The translations under genes and the position numbers were made by a program. DNA of 64,000 bases from Myxococcota bacterium (GTDB lineage Bacteria; Myxococcota_A; UBA9160; UBA4427): positions 23,671 to 87,670 of the forward strand of contig JASMLK010000126.1 of assembly GCA_030748735.1 (NCBI GenBank). Reading direction: 5' to 3'. Below the pieces are notes generated by a model. That model saw only the letters and a program-made list of their open reading frames with translations. It was not told the origin of the DNA and did no database searches. Shown piece after piece: positions 26,966 through 35,395 of the stretch. Numbering within the stretch: the first letter of the stretch is position 1; each line of letters begins with the position of its first letter.

Positions 26966-27714
26966 CACGACTCCTGTGGGGTCCAGCGGGTCATGGCGCC
27001 GAGGTTGTAGCCGTCGTCGCGGTTGGCGATCTGCAGCGCGCGCTGGCTCCGCAGGCCGCTGCGGCAGTAGACAACGAAGGGGCCGCTCGGCAGTTCATCT
27101 TTGGCTTGTTCGAAGAGATCGAGTGGGACGTTCCTGGCGCCCGGGAGATGATCACGCGCAAACTCGTCCGGTTCACGTACGTCGATCAAGAGGGCACCTC
27201 CTTCGACGAGTTCGTGAGCCCGAGCCGACGAGATCGGTGGCGTAAAGCGGCCGAGCATGCGAAGCAGACCTTCGTACATCCACGAAGCCACGCAGAAATG
27301 GGTGGTAATCACGACGAGCTGAAGAACCAGGAGCATGGCTCCGAGCGCGTACGCAAGCGAAACGCTGCCCAGCGTGAAGGCGACACCGATGCCGATGTTC
27401 ATCGCCCCGCCCATCAAACAGGCGATGCGGCGTGGTAGCGGGTTCGGGGGAAGCGCGACGCCATGCCAGAGGGGCCGCAAGACACGGTTGTACAGCACGT
27501 CCAGCGGGTTCGATGCGGGGAACCAGAACGGAGCGATGCCGAGGATGGCGAGTGAAAAGTGGATCCAGGCCTGCTGCGTCGCAAGGCCGACGGCTGCACC
27601 GACCATGCACAGCGCCGGGGTGAAGCGCAGGCCCCAATTGAGCTCGGCCAGCGCATCTGGTGAATGGTCGTAGCCTTGCTGGTGGAGTCCGAACTGCGAA
27701 ACGGTTTCAGTCAT
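26965..27714 (-). CDS. DUF4395-rhodanese fusion protein
   Basis: 249 aa. Residues about 20-160 are a DUF4395-type membrane domain with four hydrophobic segments and the F-W-F-P-A-S-N-P-L-D-x-L-Y-N motif. Residues about 160-249 are a rhodanese domain: L-I-D-V-R-E-P-D-E-F-x3-H-L-P-G-A-x-N-V-P and active-site C217-R-S-G-L-R-S. It could handle sulfane sulfur at the membrane. The stop overlaps the start of the RND gene, and 10 nt separate it from the SoxB-like gene upstream. Confidence 0.92.
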   Translation of the reverse strand: MTETVSQFGLHQQGYDHSPDALAELNWGLRFTPALCMVGAAVGLATQQAWIHFSLAILGIAPFWFPASNPLDVLYNRVLRPLWHGVALPPNPLPRRIACLMGGAMNIGIGVAFTLGSVSLAYALGAMLLVLQLVVITTHFCVASWMYEGLLRMLGRFTPPISSARAHELVEGGALLIDVREPDEFARDHLPGARNVPLDLFEQAKDELPSGPFVVYCRSGLRSQRALQIANRDDGYNLGAMTRWTPQES

Positions 27715-27724
27715 GTCGATGTCC

Positions 27725-29572
27725 TCACGGGTTCTCGTGAGCGGCAGGCTGCGCGCTCACCGAATGTGAATGCAGGGGTTGCATGTAGGGCGCGTCGGGC
27801 CAGCGGCCGAGTTCGCCGATGTCGCGCACGTGAGCGATCGGCTGTGCGTGTTTCGTGTCGCCGGTTGCGAAGGCTTCGACGAGAATCTCGAGGGGAGTCC
27901 ATGCTCGGCCGGTCGAGGGGTTCTCGAGTGGGCGGATGCTCTCGAAGTTCGGGTTGCTGCACATGACGCCGTCGTCGTCGAAGGGGCGTACGCAGCTCAC
28001 GACCGTCACGATGTCGTCGTCCCCCAACGGTTCGTTCGTGTCGCCGAGCCGCATCGACTTCACGCGTTCGCCGTCGGGGCCCGAAAGATCCACGTCGACC
28101 TCGAGCCCGCCGAAACCGCCCAGCCAGCCGCCGCTGTGTTCGAAGGCATTCGGTGAAAACACGCGTGTCAGTTCGACTTCGAGGTTCTCACGCAGATCGG
28201 CCCCGCGGATCTCGCCGGTCGCGAGTGAAGGCGCGATGGGGAGGTAGCGATAGACCTGTTCGAGGGTGACCTTGCCCGTCGAACCCGCGGCTTCAGGCAA
28301 GACGATCGCATCGAAGCGGAAGCCCGGTGTCATCGACACCTGGGTACCGGCTGCACGTCGAATCACTTCGGCGAGCATGTCATTGAAGGGGTTGTGAAGA
28401 ACGTCTCGCCGATGGAGCGCTCGATCGGTTTCGCCGACGACACGGTCGATCGGGTGTTCGAGCGGCATGTCGACCCACGGCGCTGGGTAGTCCATGTCGA
28501 TGTCGTCGCGAAGGAAGGGCGCCCTCGCTTCTTCGACCAGCGCGGCGACCTCGGGGTCTTCGGGAATCGACGCGTCGACGTCCAGCACATGCCAGTCGTG
28601 TCCCACGAGCCGGCCGTCGCGGAACACGAGGTCCATCCGCCCGAGATAGCCGTCGTTGCCCGCCTCCACGATGCGCGCACCGCTGTTGGATGCGAGGGGT
28701 TCCAGGGTCAGTTCGTGGGTGTGGGCAGAGAAGAAGAAGTCGATACCCGGCTGCACGATGTCGGCCAGCTGCTTGTCGCGGTGCAAACCGAGTTCGCTGA
28801 TCACGACGACCGTATGTGCGCCTTGTTCGCGCAAGCGGGCGGCGGTTTCGTCGAGCAGCGTGCGGTAGGCGTTTTCGCCCTCGAGGAACTCGAAGCCCCA
28901 GGCGAACGGACTCGCCATGCGGGTCACGATGTCCGAGGTGAGACCGATGAAGCCGACTCGAATGCCTCCGGTTTCGAGTACGAGTGAGGCCGGCAGCAGG
29001 AGCTTTCCGCGCGAGAGCGGCGGCATCGTCTGCTCGAGGTTCGCGGCGAGGTTGGGGAAGTTCGGGCGCTCGACCTCACCGGGGAAGAAGAGCCAGTCGA
29101 AAAAGCGCGCGGGCAAGGAGGGCTTTTCCTGGTATCGCAGCCGCGTCGTGATCGCGCCGTAGGCGAAGTCCCAATTGCCCGGCACACCGACATCGACCCC
29201 GAGTGCGTTGACGGCGGGCACGATCGCGTTGCCTCGCGTGTAGAGCGCTTCGACTCCGCCGTGGTAGGTGTCGCCGACGTTCATCAGCAGGCTCGCCGGA
29301 TTGTCGCGGCGGATGCGATCCACCAGCGTCGCGATCCGTGCGATGCCACCCCGTGATTCGACCCGCGAGGTGGCGGCCTCTTGCCCCTGGCCCGCAACGC
29401 GCACGAGGTCGAGATGCGGGACCAGGTTCGCATGCAGGTCGTTCATGTGAATCAGGGTGATGGTTGCTTCGGCTGGTGCGCTGGAAGGCGCGGGGTCGGC
29501 AACCGAGGCTGCGGCTGACGGGCCGAATGCGCCGACGGCCAGGAGGACCATCAATCGAATCGCTCGGGGCAT
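27725..29572 (-). CDS. SoxB/5'-nucleotidase-family exported metallohydrolase
   Basis: 615 aa from the ATG at 29572 (AGGA upstream), with a Sec signal (residues 1-22). Dimetal core: H-M-N-D-L-H-A-N (D45, H47), V-G-D-T-Y-H-G-G (D101), P-G-N-W-D-F-A-Y-G (N133) and S-A-H-T-H-E. The second domain is the 5'-nucleotidase C-terminal type. The segment G-D-T-Y-H-G-G-x3-L-Y-T-R-G-N-A-I-V and the Trp in G-N-W-D-F, where nucleotidases have G-N-H-E, recall the thiosulfohydrolase SoxB. With the rhodanese next door, a sulfur role is possible; UDP-sugar or nucleotide hydrolysis is the alternative. Confidence 0.85.
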   Translation of the reverse strand: MPRAIRLMVLLAVGAFGPSAAASVADPAPSSAPAEATITLIHMNDLHANLVPHLDLVRVAGQGQEAATSRVESRGGIARIATLVDRIRRDNPASLLMNVGDTYHGGVEALYTRGNAIVPAVNALGVDVGVPGNWDFAYGAITTRLRYQEKPSLPARFFDWLFFPGEVERPNFPNLAANLEQTMPPLSRGKLLLPASLVLETGGIRVGFIGLTSDIVTRMASPFAWGFEFLEGENAYRTLLDETAARLREQGAHTVVVISELGLHRDKQLADIVQPGIDFFFSAHTHELTLEPLASNSGARIVEAGNDGYLGRMDLVFRDGRLVGHDWHVLDVDASIPEDPEVAALVEEARAPFLRDDIDMDYPAPWVDMPLEHPIDRVVGETDRALHRRDVLHNPFNDMLAEVIRRAAGTQVSMTPGFRFDAIVLPEAAGSTGKVTLEQVYRYLPIAPSLATGEIRGADLRENLEVELTRVFSPNAFEHSGGWLGGFGGLEVDVDLSGPDGERVKSMRLGDTNEPLGDDDIVTVVSCVRPFDDDGVMCSNPNFESIRPLENPSTGRAWTPLEILVEAFATGDTKHAQPIAHVRDIGELGRWPDAPYMQPLHSHSVSAQPAAHENP

Positions 29573-29598
29573 CTTTTCCTGCTCCTTGATAGTGAACG

Positions 29599-29612
29599 TA
29601 TATGAGCATACA
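29599..29612. promoter_or_regulatory. ArsR-type operator in divergent region
   Basis: TATATG-ag-CATACA is an 11/12 dyad in the only AT-rich stretch between the SoxB-like gene and the ArsR gene. ArsR-SmtB proteins usually bind such TATA-rich dyads. It lies 27 bp from the SoxB-like start and just upstream of the -35 box of the arsR promoter, so it could control both. Confidence 0.5.
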
Positions 29613-29618
29613 CGAATA

Positions 29619-29647
29619 TTGACATCTGGGAAGGGGGTACCTAGAAT
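29619..29647 (+). promoter_or_regulatory. near-consensus sigma70 promoter of the ArsR gene
   Basis: TTGACA (29619-29624), a 17-bp spacer, and TAGAAT (29642-29647). The -10 box ends 7 nt before the ATG at 29655, so transcription should start at or next to the start codon. No Shine-Dalgarno precedes the gene, which fits a leaderless mRNA. Confidence 0.65.
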
Positions 29648-29654
29648 TCGCGCC

Positions 29655-30005
29655 ATGGCGAAGAAAAGAAAGGCGAAAACCGCTCACCCGGTCCTGAGCG
29701 AGGAGGCCCTGCGCCTCGTCGCGACCCGCTTCAGGGCGCTCAGCGACCCGACCCGCCTGCGCATCCTCAACCTGCTCATGCAGGGAGAAAGTGGTGTGCA
29801 GGAGCTCGTCGAGGCGAGCGGGCTCGAACAACCCAATGTCTCGCGCCATCTGTCGCTGTTGCGGCGCGAGGGCATCGTCGAGCGGCGCGCCGAAGGCAAC
29901 CGTGCCCTCTACAGCATCCAGGACCCGACGATCGTGGAGCTGTGCGAGATCGTCTGCGGCGGCCTTTCGGGTCGCTTGATGGAGACACTGGAAGCACTGC
30001 CTTGA
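29655..30005 (+). CDS. ArsR-family regulator
   Basis: 116 aa winged-helix repressor: F-R-A-L-S-D-P-T-R-L-R-I-L-N-L-L, then E-A-S-G-L-E-Q-P-N-V-S-R-H-L-S-L-L-R-R-E-G-I-V recognition region. Its only Cys residues are a C-x3-C pair in V-E-L-C-E-I-V-C-G-G near the C-terminus; the alpha-2 position that carries Cys in persulfide sensors of the BigR/SqrR type is Met here. A metal or thiol signal through the C-terminal pair is possible. Divergent from the SoxB-like operon, which it probably represses. Confidence 0.92.
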   Translation: MAKKRKAKTAHPVLSEEALRLVATRFRALSDPTRLRILNLLMQGESGVQELVEASGLEQPNVSRHLSLLRREGIVERRAEGNRALYSIQDPTIVELCEIVCGGLSGRLMETLEALP

Positions 30006-30162
30006 CCCGAGTCTGCGTCTGCCTGCGCATCATCTGCTGGCGGGCGAACGTGCGTCGGGAAGCCTCGCCCGAGCAGCACCGGGCCAAGACGCGAACTGCG
30101 GCGACGTTTGAAATCACTAACCTCCGCAGCCAGAAATCAACCAGGCGTGGAGGCCATTGCAG

Positions 30163-31854
30163 ATGTACGACGTGATCATCCGAGGCGGCGATGTCGTAGA
30201 CGGAACGGGTAGTGAACCCAAGCGAGCCGACGTGGCGATCAACGGCGAGCGCATCGTCGAAGTTGGCGTCGTCGAAGGCGAAGCGAAGCAGACGATCAAC
30301 GCCACGGGCAAGCTCGTCACCCCGGGCTTCGTCGACATCCATGCGCACATGGACGCGCAGGTGATGTGGGACCCGATCGCATCGTCTCCCTGCTGGCACG
30401 GCATCACGACCATCTTGAACGGAAACTGCGGCTTGAGCCTGGCGCCAGCGCGCCCCGAAGAAGCCGGCTTCCTCGTCAAGCTCCTCGAGTCGGTCGAGGA
30501 CATTCCCGCCGAAGCGATCCTCGCCGGCAACCGCTTCCCGGGCGGGAGCTTCGGCGACTATCTCGACACCCTCGACTCCCTTCCGATGGGCGTCAATGTG
30601 GCGTCCCTGGTCGGTCACACGGCGGTGCGCTTCCAGGCGATGGGTGAGCGCAGCATGGAACAGGACGCCGAGCCGAGCGAGGAAGAGGGCCAGGCGATGC
30701 TCGCTTCGGTCAAGAGCGCGCTCGACGACGGCGCCTTCGGCTTCTCGACGTCGCGTTCCTTCCTCCACACCACGCCCGACGGCCGCTTCGTGCCCGGCAC
30801 CTTCGCCGGACTCGACGAGTTGATGTCGTTCGGCAAGGTGATCCAGGAAGCCGGGCACGGCATCTACGGTTGGGTGCCACCGGTCGAGGTCGGTGATCCC
30901 ACACCGCACGAGAAAGAAATCGAAATGATGAAGGAGATCTCCATCGCGACCGGGACCGCCTTCACCTTTGCGGTCGTCCAGAATCGCGACAACCCCGAGC
31001 TCTGGCGCGATCTCGTGGGACAGATCTCCAGGGCGAACGCACAGGGTGCGAAGCTGGCCCCGCAGACCGAAGTCCGCTCGATCGGTGTCGTGGTCGGGCT
31101 GCCAAACATCACGCCCTTCGATCAGAGCCTCGCGTGGCTCGCCCTCAAGGACCTCGCACTGGAAGACCGGCTCGAAGCGCTGCGCGACCCCGAGCGTCGC
31201 GCCCAGCTGGTGCGCGGTGGCAATGAGGCCGCCACCGACGAACAGCTTTCGATGATCTACCACCTGGTCGTCGAGGATGGCAACGCTCGCTACGACTTCT
31301 CGGAAGAAAACAGCCTGCTCGCGATCGCGAAGCGGCGCGGGACGACCGCCGCCGACGCCTTCATCGACATGGTGCTCGAAGCCGACGGCAAGGCGTACTT
31401 CATCTTCCCGTTCGCGAACTACGACATCGACATCGTGGGAGAGCTCTTGAGCGACCCGAACATGCTCCTGGGCCTCGCCGACTCGGGTGCACACGTGGGC
31501 CAGATCTGCGACACGAGCTTTTCGACGTTCTTCCTGCGCTACTGGGTCGGCGAACGAGGGCTCATGTCCATTGGCGAAGGCATTCGCAAGCTCACCAGCG
31601 AGCCGGCGCAGTTCCTGGGGATCGGCGATCGCGGGGAGTTGCGCCCCGGCGCGTTTGCGGACATCAACGTGATCGACCAGAGCAAGCTGAGTGTCCACCC
31701 GCCGGAATACACAGACGACCTGCCGGCCGGTGCCCACCGCTTCATCCAGCGCGCCTCGGGTTACGACTACACGCTCGTCAACGGGCAGATCTTCATGAAG
31801 GACGGCGAGCACCAGGGTGTGTCCGCCGGACGGGTGCTGCGAAGTTCCTGTTAG
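30163..31854 (+). CDS. amidohydrolase family 3 / N-acyl-D-amino-acid deacylase-like
   Basis: 563 aa metal-dependent hydrolase of the amidohydrolase superfamily. D-V-I-I-R-G-G-D-V-V-D-G-T-G at the N-terminus, the metal motif V-D-I-H-A-H-M-D-A-Q, G-N-C-G-L-S, L-V-G-H-T-A-V-R and A-D-S-G-A-H late in the barrel. The ATG at 30163 follows GGAGG; an in-frame TTG 6 nt earlier is too close to it. The D-aminoacylase label is the usual automatic call for this subfamily, but the true substrate is unknown. The VOC gene follows after 29 nt. Confidence 0.9.
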   Translation: MYDVIIRGGDVVDGTGSEPKRADVAINGERIVEVGVVEGEAKQTINATGKLVTPGFVDIHAHMDAQVMWDPIASSPCWHGITTILNGNCGLSLAPARPEEAGFLVKLLESVEDIPAEAILAGNRFPGGSFGDYLDTLDSLPMGVNVASLVGHTAVRFQAMGERSMEQDAEPSEEEGQAMLASVKSALDDGAFGFSTSRSFLHTTPDGRFVPGTFAGLDELMSFGKVIQEAGHGIYGWVPPVEVGDPTPHEKEIEMMKEISIATGTAFTFAVVQNRDNPELWRDLVGQISRANAQGAKLAPQTEVRSIGVVVGLPNITPFDQSLAWLALKDLALEDRLEALRDPERRAQLVRGGNEAATDEQLSMIYHLVVEDGNARYDFSEENSLLAIAKRRGTTAADAFIDMVLEADGKAYFIFPFANYDIDIVGELLSDPNMLLGLADSGAHVGQICDTSFSTFFLRYWVGERGLMSIGEGIRKLTSEPAQFLGIGDRGELRPGAFADINVIDQSKLSVHPPEYTDDLPAGAHRFIQRASGYDYTLVNGQIFMKDGEHQGVSAGRVLRSSC

Positions 31855-31883
31855 AATCGATCGAAAGGCGGAGGAAGCGGGAC

Positions 31884-32510
31884 ATGGCCAACCAGGCGAG
31901 TGAAGGCAACAAGGAATTCGAGCTGCGGGGTGTGCATCACGTCGCGTTGGTGTGCGAGGACATGGCGCGCACGGTCGACTTCTATACGAACGTGCTCGGC
32001 ATGCCGCTGACCAAGACGATCGACCTGCCCGGTGGCATGGGGCAGCACTTCTTCTTCGACATGGGCGGAGGGAACGCGCTGGCCTTCTTCTGGTTCCCCG
32101 AATCGCCGCCGAAGGCACCCGGCGTGGCGGCTCCCGCTCGCCAGGTCGGGGAGGGGTCGATCGCCACCGCGCACGGTTCGATGAACCACATCGCCTTCGA
32201 TGTCGCGCCGGAGAAGATGGAGGAATACCGCGAGCGCCTGGTCGCGAAGGGGATCGAAGTCACCGAAATCGTGAACCACGACAACTCGCCCATGCAGGCG
32301 AGTGCGGAGGTGACCGACGATGTCTACGTCCGCTCGATGTACTTCTGGGACCCCGACGGCATCATGCTCGAATTCGCCGCCTGGACGCGCGAAATCGGGC
32401 CGGACGAAGCAGGGCTCGAGGGCGTTGGCCCGGCGGAGAAGGAAGAGTACCTGGCGAAGCAGGGTGAGTTCCTGGCCATGCTGAAGAAGCACGCCGAGAA
32501 GAAGTCGTAG
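31884..32510 (+). CDS. VOC-family (glyoxalase/extradiol-dioxygenase fold) protein
   Basis: 208 aa. G-V-H-H-V-A-L-V-C-E-D-M-A-R-T-V-D-F-Y near the N-terminus and M-N-H-I-A-F-D-V with D-P-D-G-I-M-L-E-F later give the two beta-alpha-beta-beta-beta modules and candidate metal ligands (H18/H19, the later His and the final Glu). The C-terminal 40 residues are charged and helical. GGAGGAAG precedes the ATG. Co-transcribed with the amidohydrolase; reaction unknown. Confidence 0.9.
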   Translation: MANQASEGNKEFELRGVHHVALVCEDMARTVDFYTNVLGMPLTKTIDLPGGMGQHFFFDMGGGNALAFFWFPESPPKAPGVAAPARQVGEGSIATAHGSMNHIAFDVAPEKMEEYRERLVAKGIEVTEIVNHDNSPMQASAEVTDDVYVRSMYFWDPDGIMLEFAAWTREIGPDEAGLEGVGPAEKEEYLAKQGEFLAMLKKHAEKKS

Positions 32511-32540
32511 TCGGCCGACAGAAGGTCGAGAAACGAAAGA

Positions 32541-32567
32541 GGGGCGGGCCGAATCACGGCCCGCCCC
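32541..32567. terminator. bidirectional Rho-independent terminator
   Basis: GGGGCGGGCC-gaatcac-GGCCCGCCCC, a perfect 10-bp GC stem with a 7-nt loop. TTCGCTTTCC follows on the plus strand and CTCTTTCGTTTC on the minus strand. It lies between the convergent VOC and ferritin-like genes and should stop both transcripts. Confidence 0.85.
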
Positions 32568-32592
32568 TTCGCTTTCCGGGTATTCCCGTTCG

Positions 32593-33693
32593 TTACGCTT
32601 CGAGCTGTTGCACGAACGCTTCGAGCGGGCTTTCGCTGCTCGGGATCCCAGCAGCCTCACGCCGCGCCGCGTGCTCGTCGGCAAAGCGGCGATAGAGCGC
32701 GATCACCTGCGGCACGCCCGATGCGGCACCTTCCCGACTCCCCGCAGTCAGCAGCGCGAGGGTGGAGATGAAGATCGGCGATGCCAGCAGGCCAACCGTC
32801 GCGTTTTCCGCCTCGTCGAGATGCCCCGACAGGCTCGTCGTCTCGTGCGGTCGTTCGGCCAGCAGGTACTTCATGTGGCCGATCCCGTAGGCCAACGACC
32901 GGGACACGTCCTGCATGCCGAAGCGCGCGATCGTCTCGTCGGCGGCGTTCTCCGAAACGGCACCGACATGCCGCAACAGGATCTGCATCAGACCACACAA
33001 GAGCAGGTGCGTGGACGCCGACGCGCAGGGGTAGGTACCCGAGTCGAAGACCGTCTTCGCGAGCTCACCCAGTGGTGCGTGGTCGCGGCCAAGGCCCGTG
33101 CCCCCCGCGATCGCACGCTTGCGGAACACGTCCGCGAGCTGTGCGGCGTCGAACATCTGGGTGCACTGCCACATCTTGAGTTCGACGAATTCCTGGTTGA
33201 TGCGCCAGACCCACTTGGACGGGATGTCGCCCAACACCGTGGCCATGGCCGTCAGGTCCGTATATAGCTGCGCCAGGCCGCGCTCGAACTCTTCCGAATG
33301 CCCGACCTGTTCGACCGCGTCCCACGGCACCTCTCGCGACGGGATCCAATGGCGCGCCTTCGACTCTTCGTAGAGAGCCGGCCCATTGTTCGACCAGACT
33401 TCACTCTTGCGATTGATGTCGTAACCGAGGTGGGGGAGACCCGGCGGCAGGACCGCACCGCGCGGTGCCATCGAGTAGTTGTGCCGGATCTTCTCGGGGA
33501 TCGCGTCCCACGCGTAGCTTCCAACGTTGAGGTCGTCGAAGGTCAGCCCGCGGCGGTTGTCGGCCGGCCTGCACTTCGCGCTTTCGACGTCGAGCTTCAT
33601 CCAGTCGAGGGTGACGTTTCCCTTCAGGATCTGTCCCGAGCGTTCGAGCAACTCGGGGTTGTTGAAAAAGTCGTCTCGTGCGTAATAGCCCAT
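32593..33693 (-). CDS. ferritin-like protein that has lost its diiron ligands
   Basis: 366 aa paralogue of the upstream gene; the central helices align without gaps. Every diiron ligand of the partner is changed here: the first-helix Glu pair E151/E153 to A149/A151, E185 to A183 and H188 to L186 (D-E-A-R-H to D-A-A-Q-L), E234 to C233, E264 to V263 and H267 to S266 (D-E-A-R-H to D-V-S-R-S). The fold and shared blocks (F-R-K-R-A, M-K-Y-L) are kept, and the gene has a strong GGAGG and no stop. It is therefore probably a structural or regulatory partner, not an enzyme. It starts 19 nt after its partner. Confidence 0.88.
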   Translation of the reverse strand: MGYYARDDFFNNPELLERSGQILKGNVTLDWMKLDVESAKCRPADNRRGLTFDDLNVGSYAWDAIPEKIRHNYSMAPRGAVLPPGLPHLGYDINRKSEVWSNNGPALYEESKARHWIPSREVPWDAVEQVGHSEEFERGLAQLYTDLTAMATVLGDIPSKWVWRINQEFVELKMWQCTQMFDAAQLADVFRKRAIAGGTGLGRDHAPLGELAKTVFDSGTYPCASASTHLLLCGLMQILLRHVGAVSENAADETIARFGMQDVSRSLAYGIGHMKYLLAERPHETTSLSGHLDEAENATVGLLASPIFISTLALLTAGSREGAASGVPQVIALYRRFADEHAARREAAGIPSSESPLEAFVQQLEA

Positions 33694-33712
33694 GGTCTTT
33701 TCCTCCTTCCGC

Positions 33713-34837
33713 TCAGGACATCGCCGCAGCGATCATGCGCTGCTGCAGTTCGAGCAGGGGGCTTCGCTCTCGGCGCTCGGGTAGCCCCGCCCGCTCGGCT
33801 CGGTGGAAGTACTCTTCGATCTGCTTGCCCTGGAAGGCGCCCACGACCTCGATGCCCTTCTTGATCTGGTCGGGCTTGGTGCCCTTGCCGCCGAGCACGA
33901 TCATGCTCTCGAGCTGGTCGGGGTTGAACAGACCGGTCAGGTGTCGCTCGGCCTCGTCGAGGAAGCCGTTGATCTGCGGCCGGACTTCCGGGCAGTTGTC
34001 CATCAGGTACTTGAGATGCTGAAGGCCATAGGACACGTGCCGCGCTTCGTCCTGCATCACCAGCTGGAACATGCGCTGCTCGACCGGCGTCGGCGAAATG
34101 AATTCGCTCGAGCGGAAGAGGGTGAGGATGAACCCCTCACCGAGCACGTGCAGGAAGACGCTGCCCTCGCTGTAGCTGTCCGCTTCGAGGATGCCCTTGA
34201 GCGCATGCTCACCGCGCACGCTCGCGCGAAACAGGCCGGCACCGGCCAGCGCACGCTTGCGGAAGACTTCGGCGTGACGTGCTTCGTCGATCGCCTGGGT
34301 TGCGATGAAGCCCTTCACCTCCTGGAAGTAGCTGTTCATGTGGTGGCTCCACTTCGCCGGGAGGTCCGTGGCGATCATCTCCACCTCGGAGAGCAGCGTG
34401 CAGAGCTGGCAGAAGGCGATCTCGAGATCGTCGGGAATGTTGTGCTTGTCCATGTCGTGCCATGGGACGTCGGTCGAGACGTTCCACTGGCGGCTCATGG
34501 CTTCTTCCCAGTAGCGCTGGACGCGGTAGCCCCAGACGTCGGACTTCTTGTTGAGCGAGGGGCCGAGGTCGGGCTGGACCGTCGCGGCGTCGAGAATCGC
34601 GCCGCGCGGGGCGAGGCCGCGGTTTTCGCGGATCACTTCAGGGGTGTTCTCGATCGCGTAGGGGCCAACCTCGCAGTCTTCGATGGTGAGCCCGCGTCGC
34701 GGGTCTCGGCGTCGCACTTCGACGGTCTCGCGCGCGTCGTCGAGCCAGCCGAAGTCGAGATTGCCCTTCTTGATGTCGCGGATTCGGAGATTGAAATCCG
34801 AGTTGTAGGAAAAGTCGTTCGTTCCGTAGTAGCTCAT
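33713..34837 (-). CDS. ferritin-like diiron protein
   Basis: 374 aa with a four-helix diiron site of the R2/ferritin-like type: S-E-V-E-M-I (E151/E153), Q-A-I-D-E-A-R-H (E185, H188), V-L-G-E-G-F (E234) and M-Q-D-E-A-R-H (E264, H267). Such proteins can be oxygenases, N-oxygenases or oxidases acting on fatty-acid or aromatic substrates. It begins 70 nt after the SCP2-like gene in a TetR-headed operon, which suggests a hydrophobic substrate delivered by that carrier. Exact reaction unknown. Confidence 0.9.
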   Translation of the reverse strand: MSYYGTNDFSYNSDFNLRIRDIKKGNLDFGWLDDARETVEVRRRDPRRGLTIEDCEVGPYAIENTPEVIRENRGLAPRGAILDAATVQPDLGPSLNKKSDVWGYRVQRYWEEAMSRQWNVSTDVPWHDMDKHNIPDDLEIAFCQLCTLLSEVEMIATDLPAKWSHHMNSYFQEVKGFIATQAIDEARHAEVFRKRALAGAGLFRASVRGEHALKGILEADSYSEGSVFLHVLGEGFILTLFRSSEFISPTPVEQRMFQLVMQDEARHVSYGLQHLKYLMDNCPEVRPQINGFLDEAERHLTGLFNPDQLESMIVLGGKGTKPDQIKKGIEVVGAFQGKQIEEYFHRAERAGLPERRERSPLLELQQRMIAAAMS

Positions 34838-34907
34838 TGAAGAAGTCCTCGTCGGTTCTTTATGAATCGTGGAATCGTGGTTGCTCGGCGCGCGCGATGG
34901 TGCGCGA

Positions 34908-35345
34908 TCAGGCCCATTCGATGTCGAAGTCGGACGTCTGGTCGACGAACGCCTGGAGCGTGGCCATGAAGCGGTAGAATTTGTCGTGACCCTCCGGATC
35001 GTCGTAGACGACCTTCATGCGATCGCCGACGTGGGAGAGGCTGTTGAGGGTGTAGGCCGGCTCGGGCGTTCCGGTCTTCTTGATCGACTCGAACATCTCA
35101 CGCCACAGCGCGAGCGGTGCTTCGAGGGTGAAGTCGAGTTCGACGTCATCCGGGCTCGCGAGTTCGCGGACGTCGGTGCAGTCGAAGACGTCGAAGGTGA
35201 GCGCGTAGAGGTGAGCAGAATCGCCGTCCACCTTGACGCCCATCACGGTGTCGCAGAAGCCCAGCTTCTCGAACTCGGCCGCATTGTCCGCCATGCGGCG
35301 GGCCAGTTCTCGAAAGAAGTCGATGGAAGGGAATTTGATTGCCAT
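34908..35345 (-). CDS. SCP2-like carrier protein (tentative)
   Basis: 145 aa from the ATG at 35345 with AGGAGA upstream. The pattern F-F-R-E-L-A-R-R-M at the N-terminus, V-E-L-D-F-T-L-E-A-P-L-A-L-W-R-E-M-F-E-S-I, then L-N-S-L-S-H-V-G-D-R-M-K-V recalls sterol-carrier-protein-2 domains, where a hydrophobic cavity binds sterols or lipids. Family call is tentative. It lies between the TetR gene and the diiron pair and may present their substrate. Confidence 0.65.
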   Translation of the reverse strand: MAIKFPSIDFFRELARRMADNAAEFEKLGFCDTVMGVKVDGDSAHLYALTFDVFDCTDVRELASPDDVELDFTLEAPLALWREMFESIKKTGTPEPAYTLNSLSHVGDRMKVVYDDPEGHDKFYRFMATLQAFVDQTSDFDIEWA

Positions 35346-35395
35346 TTCGGTCTCCTTGTTTTCTGTCTCGCTGGACCGCGCGGGTACCAGTGGAA

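Noticed and set aside
29776..32118. 780-codon minus-strand frame
   Set aside because: Antisense to the ArsR, amidohydrolase and VOC genes; those have motifs and ribosome sites, this does not.
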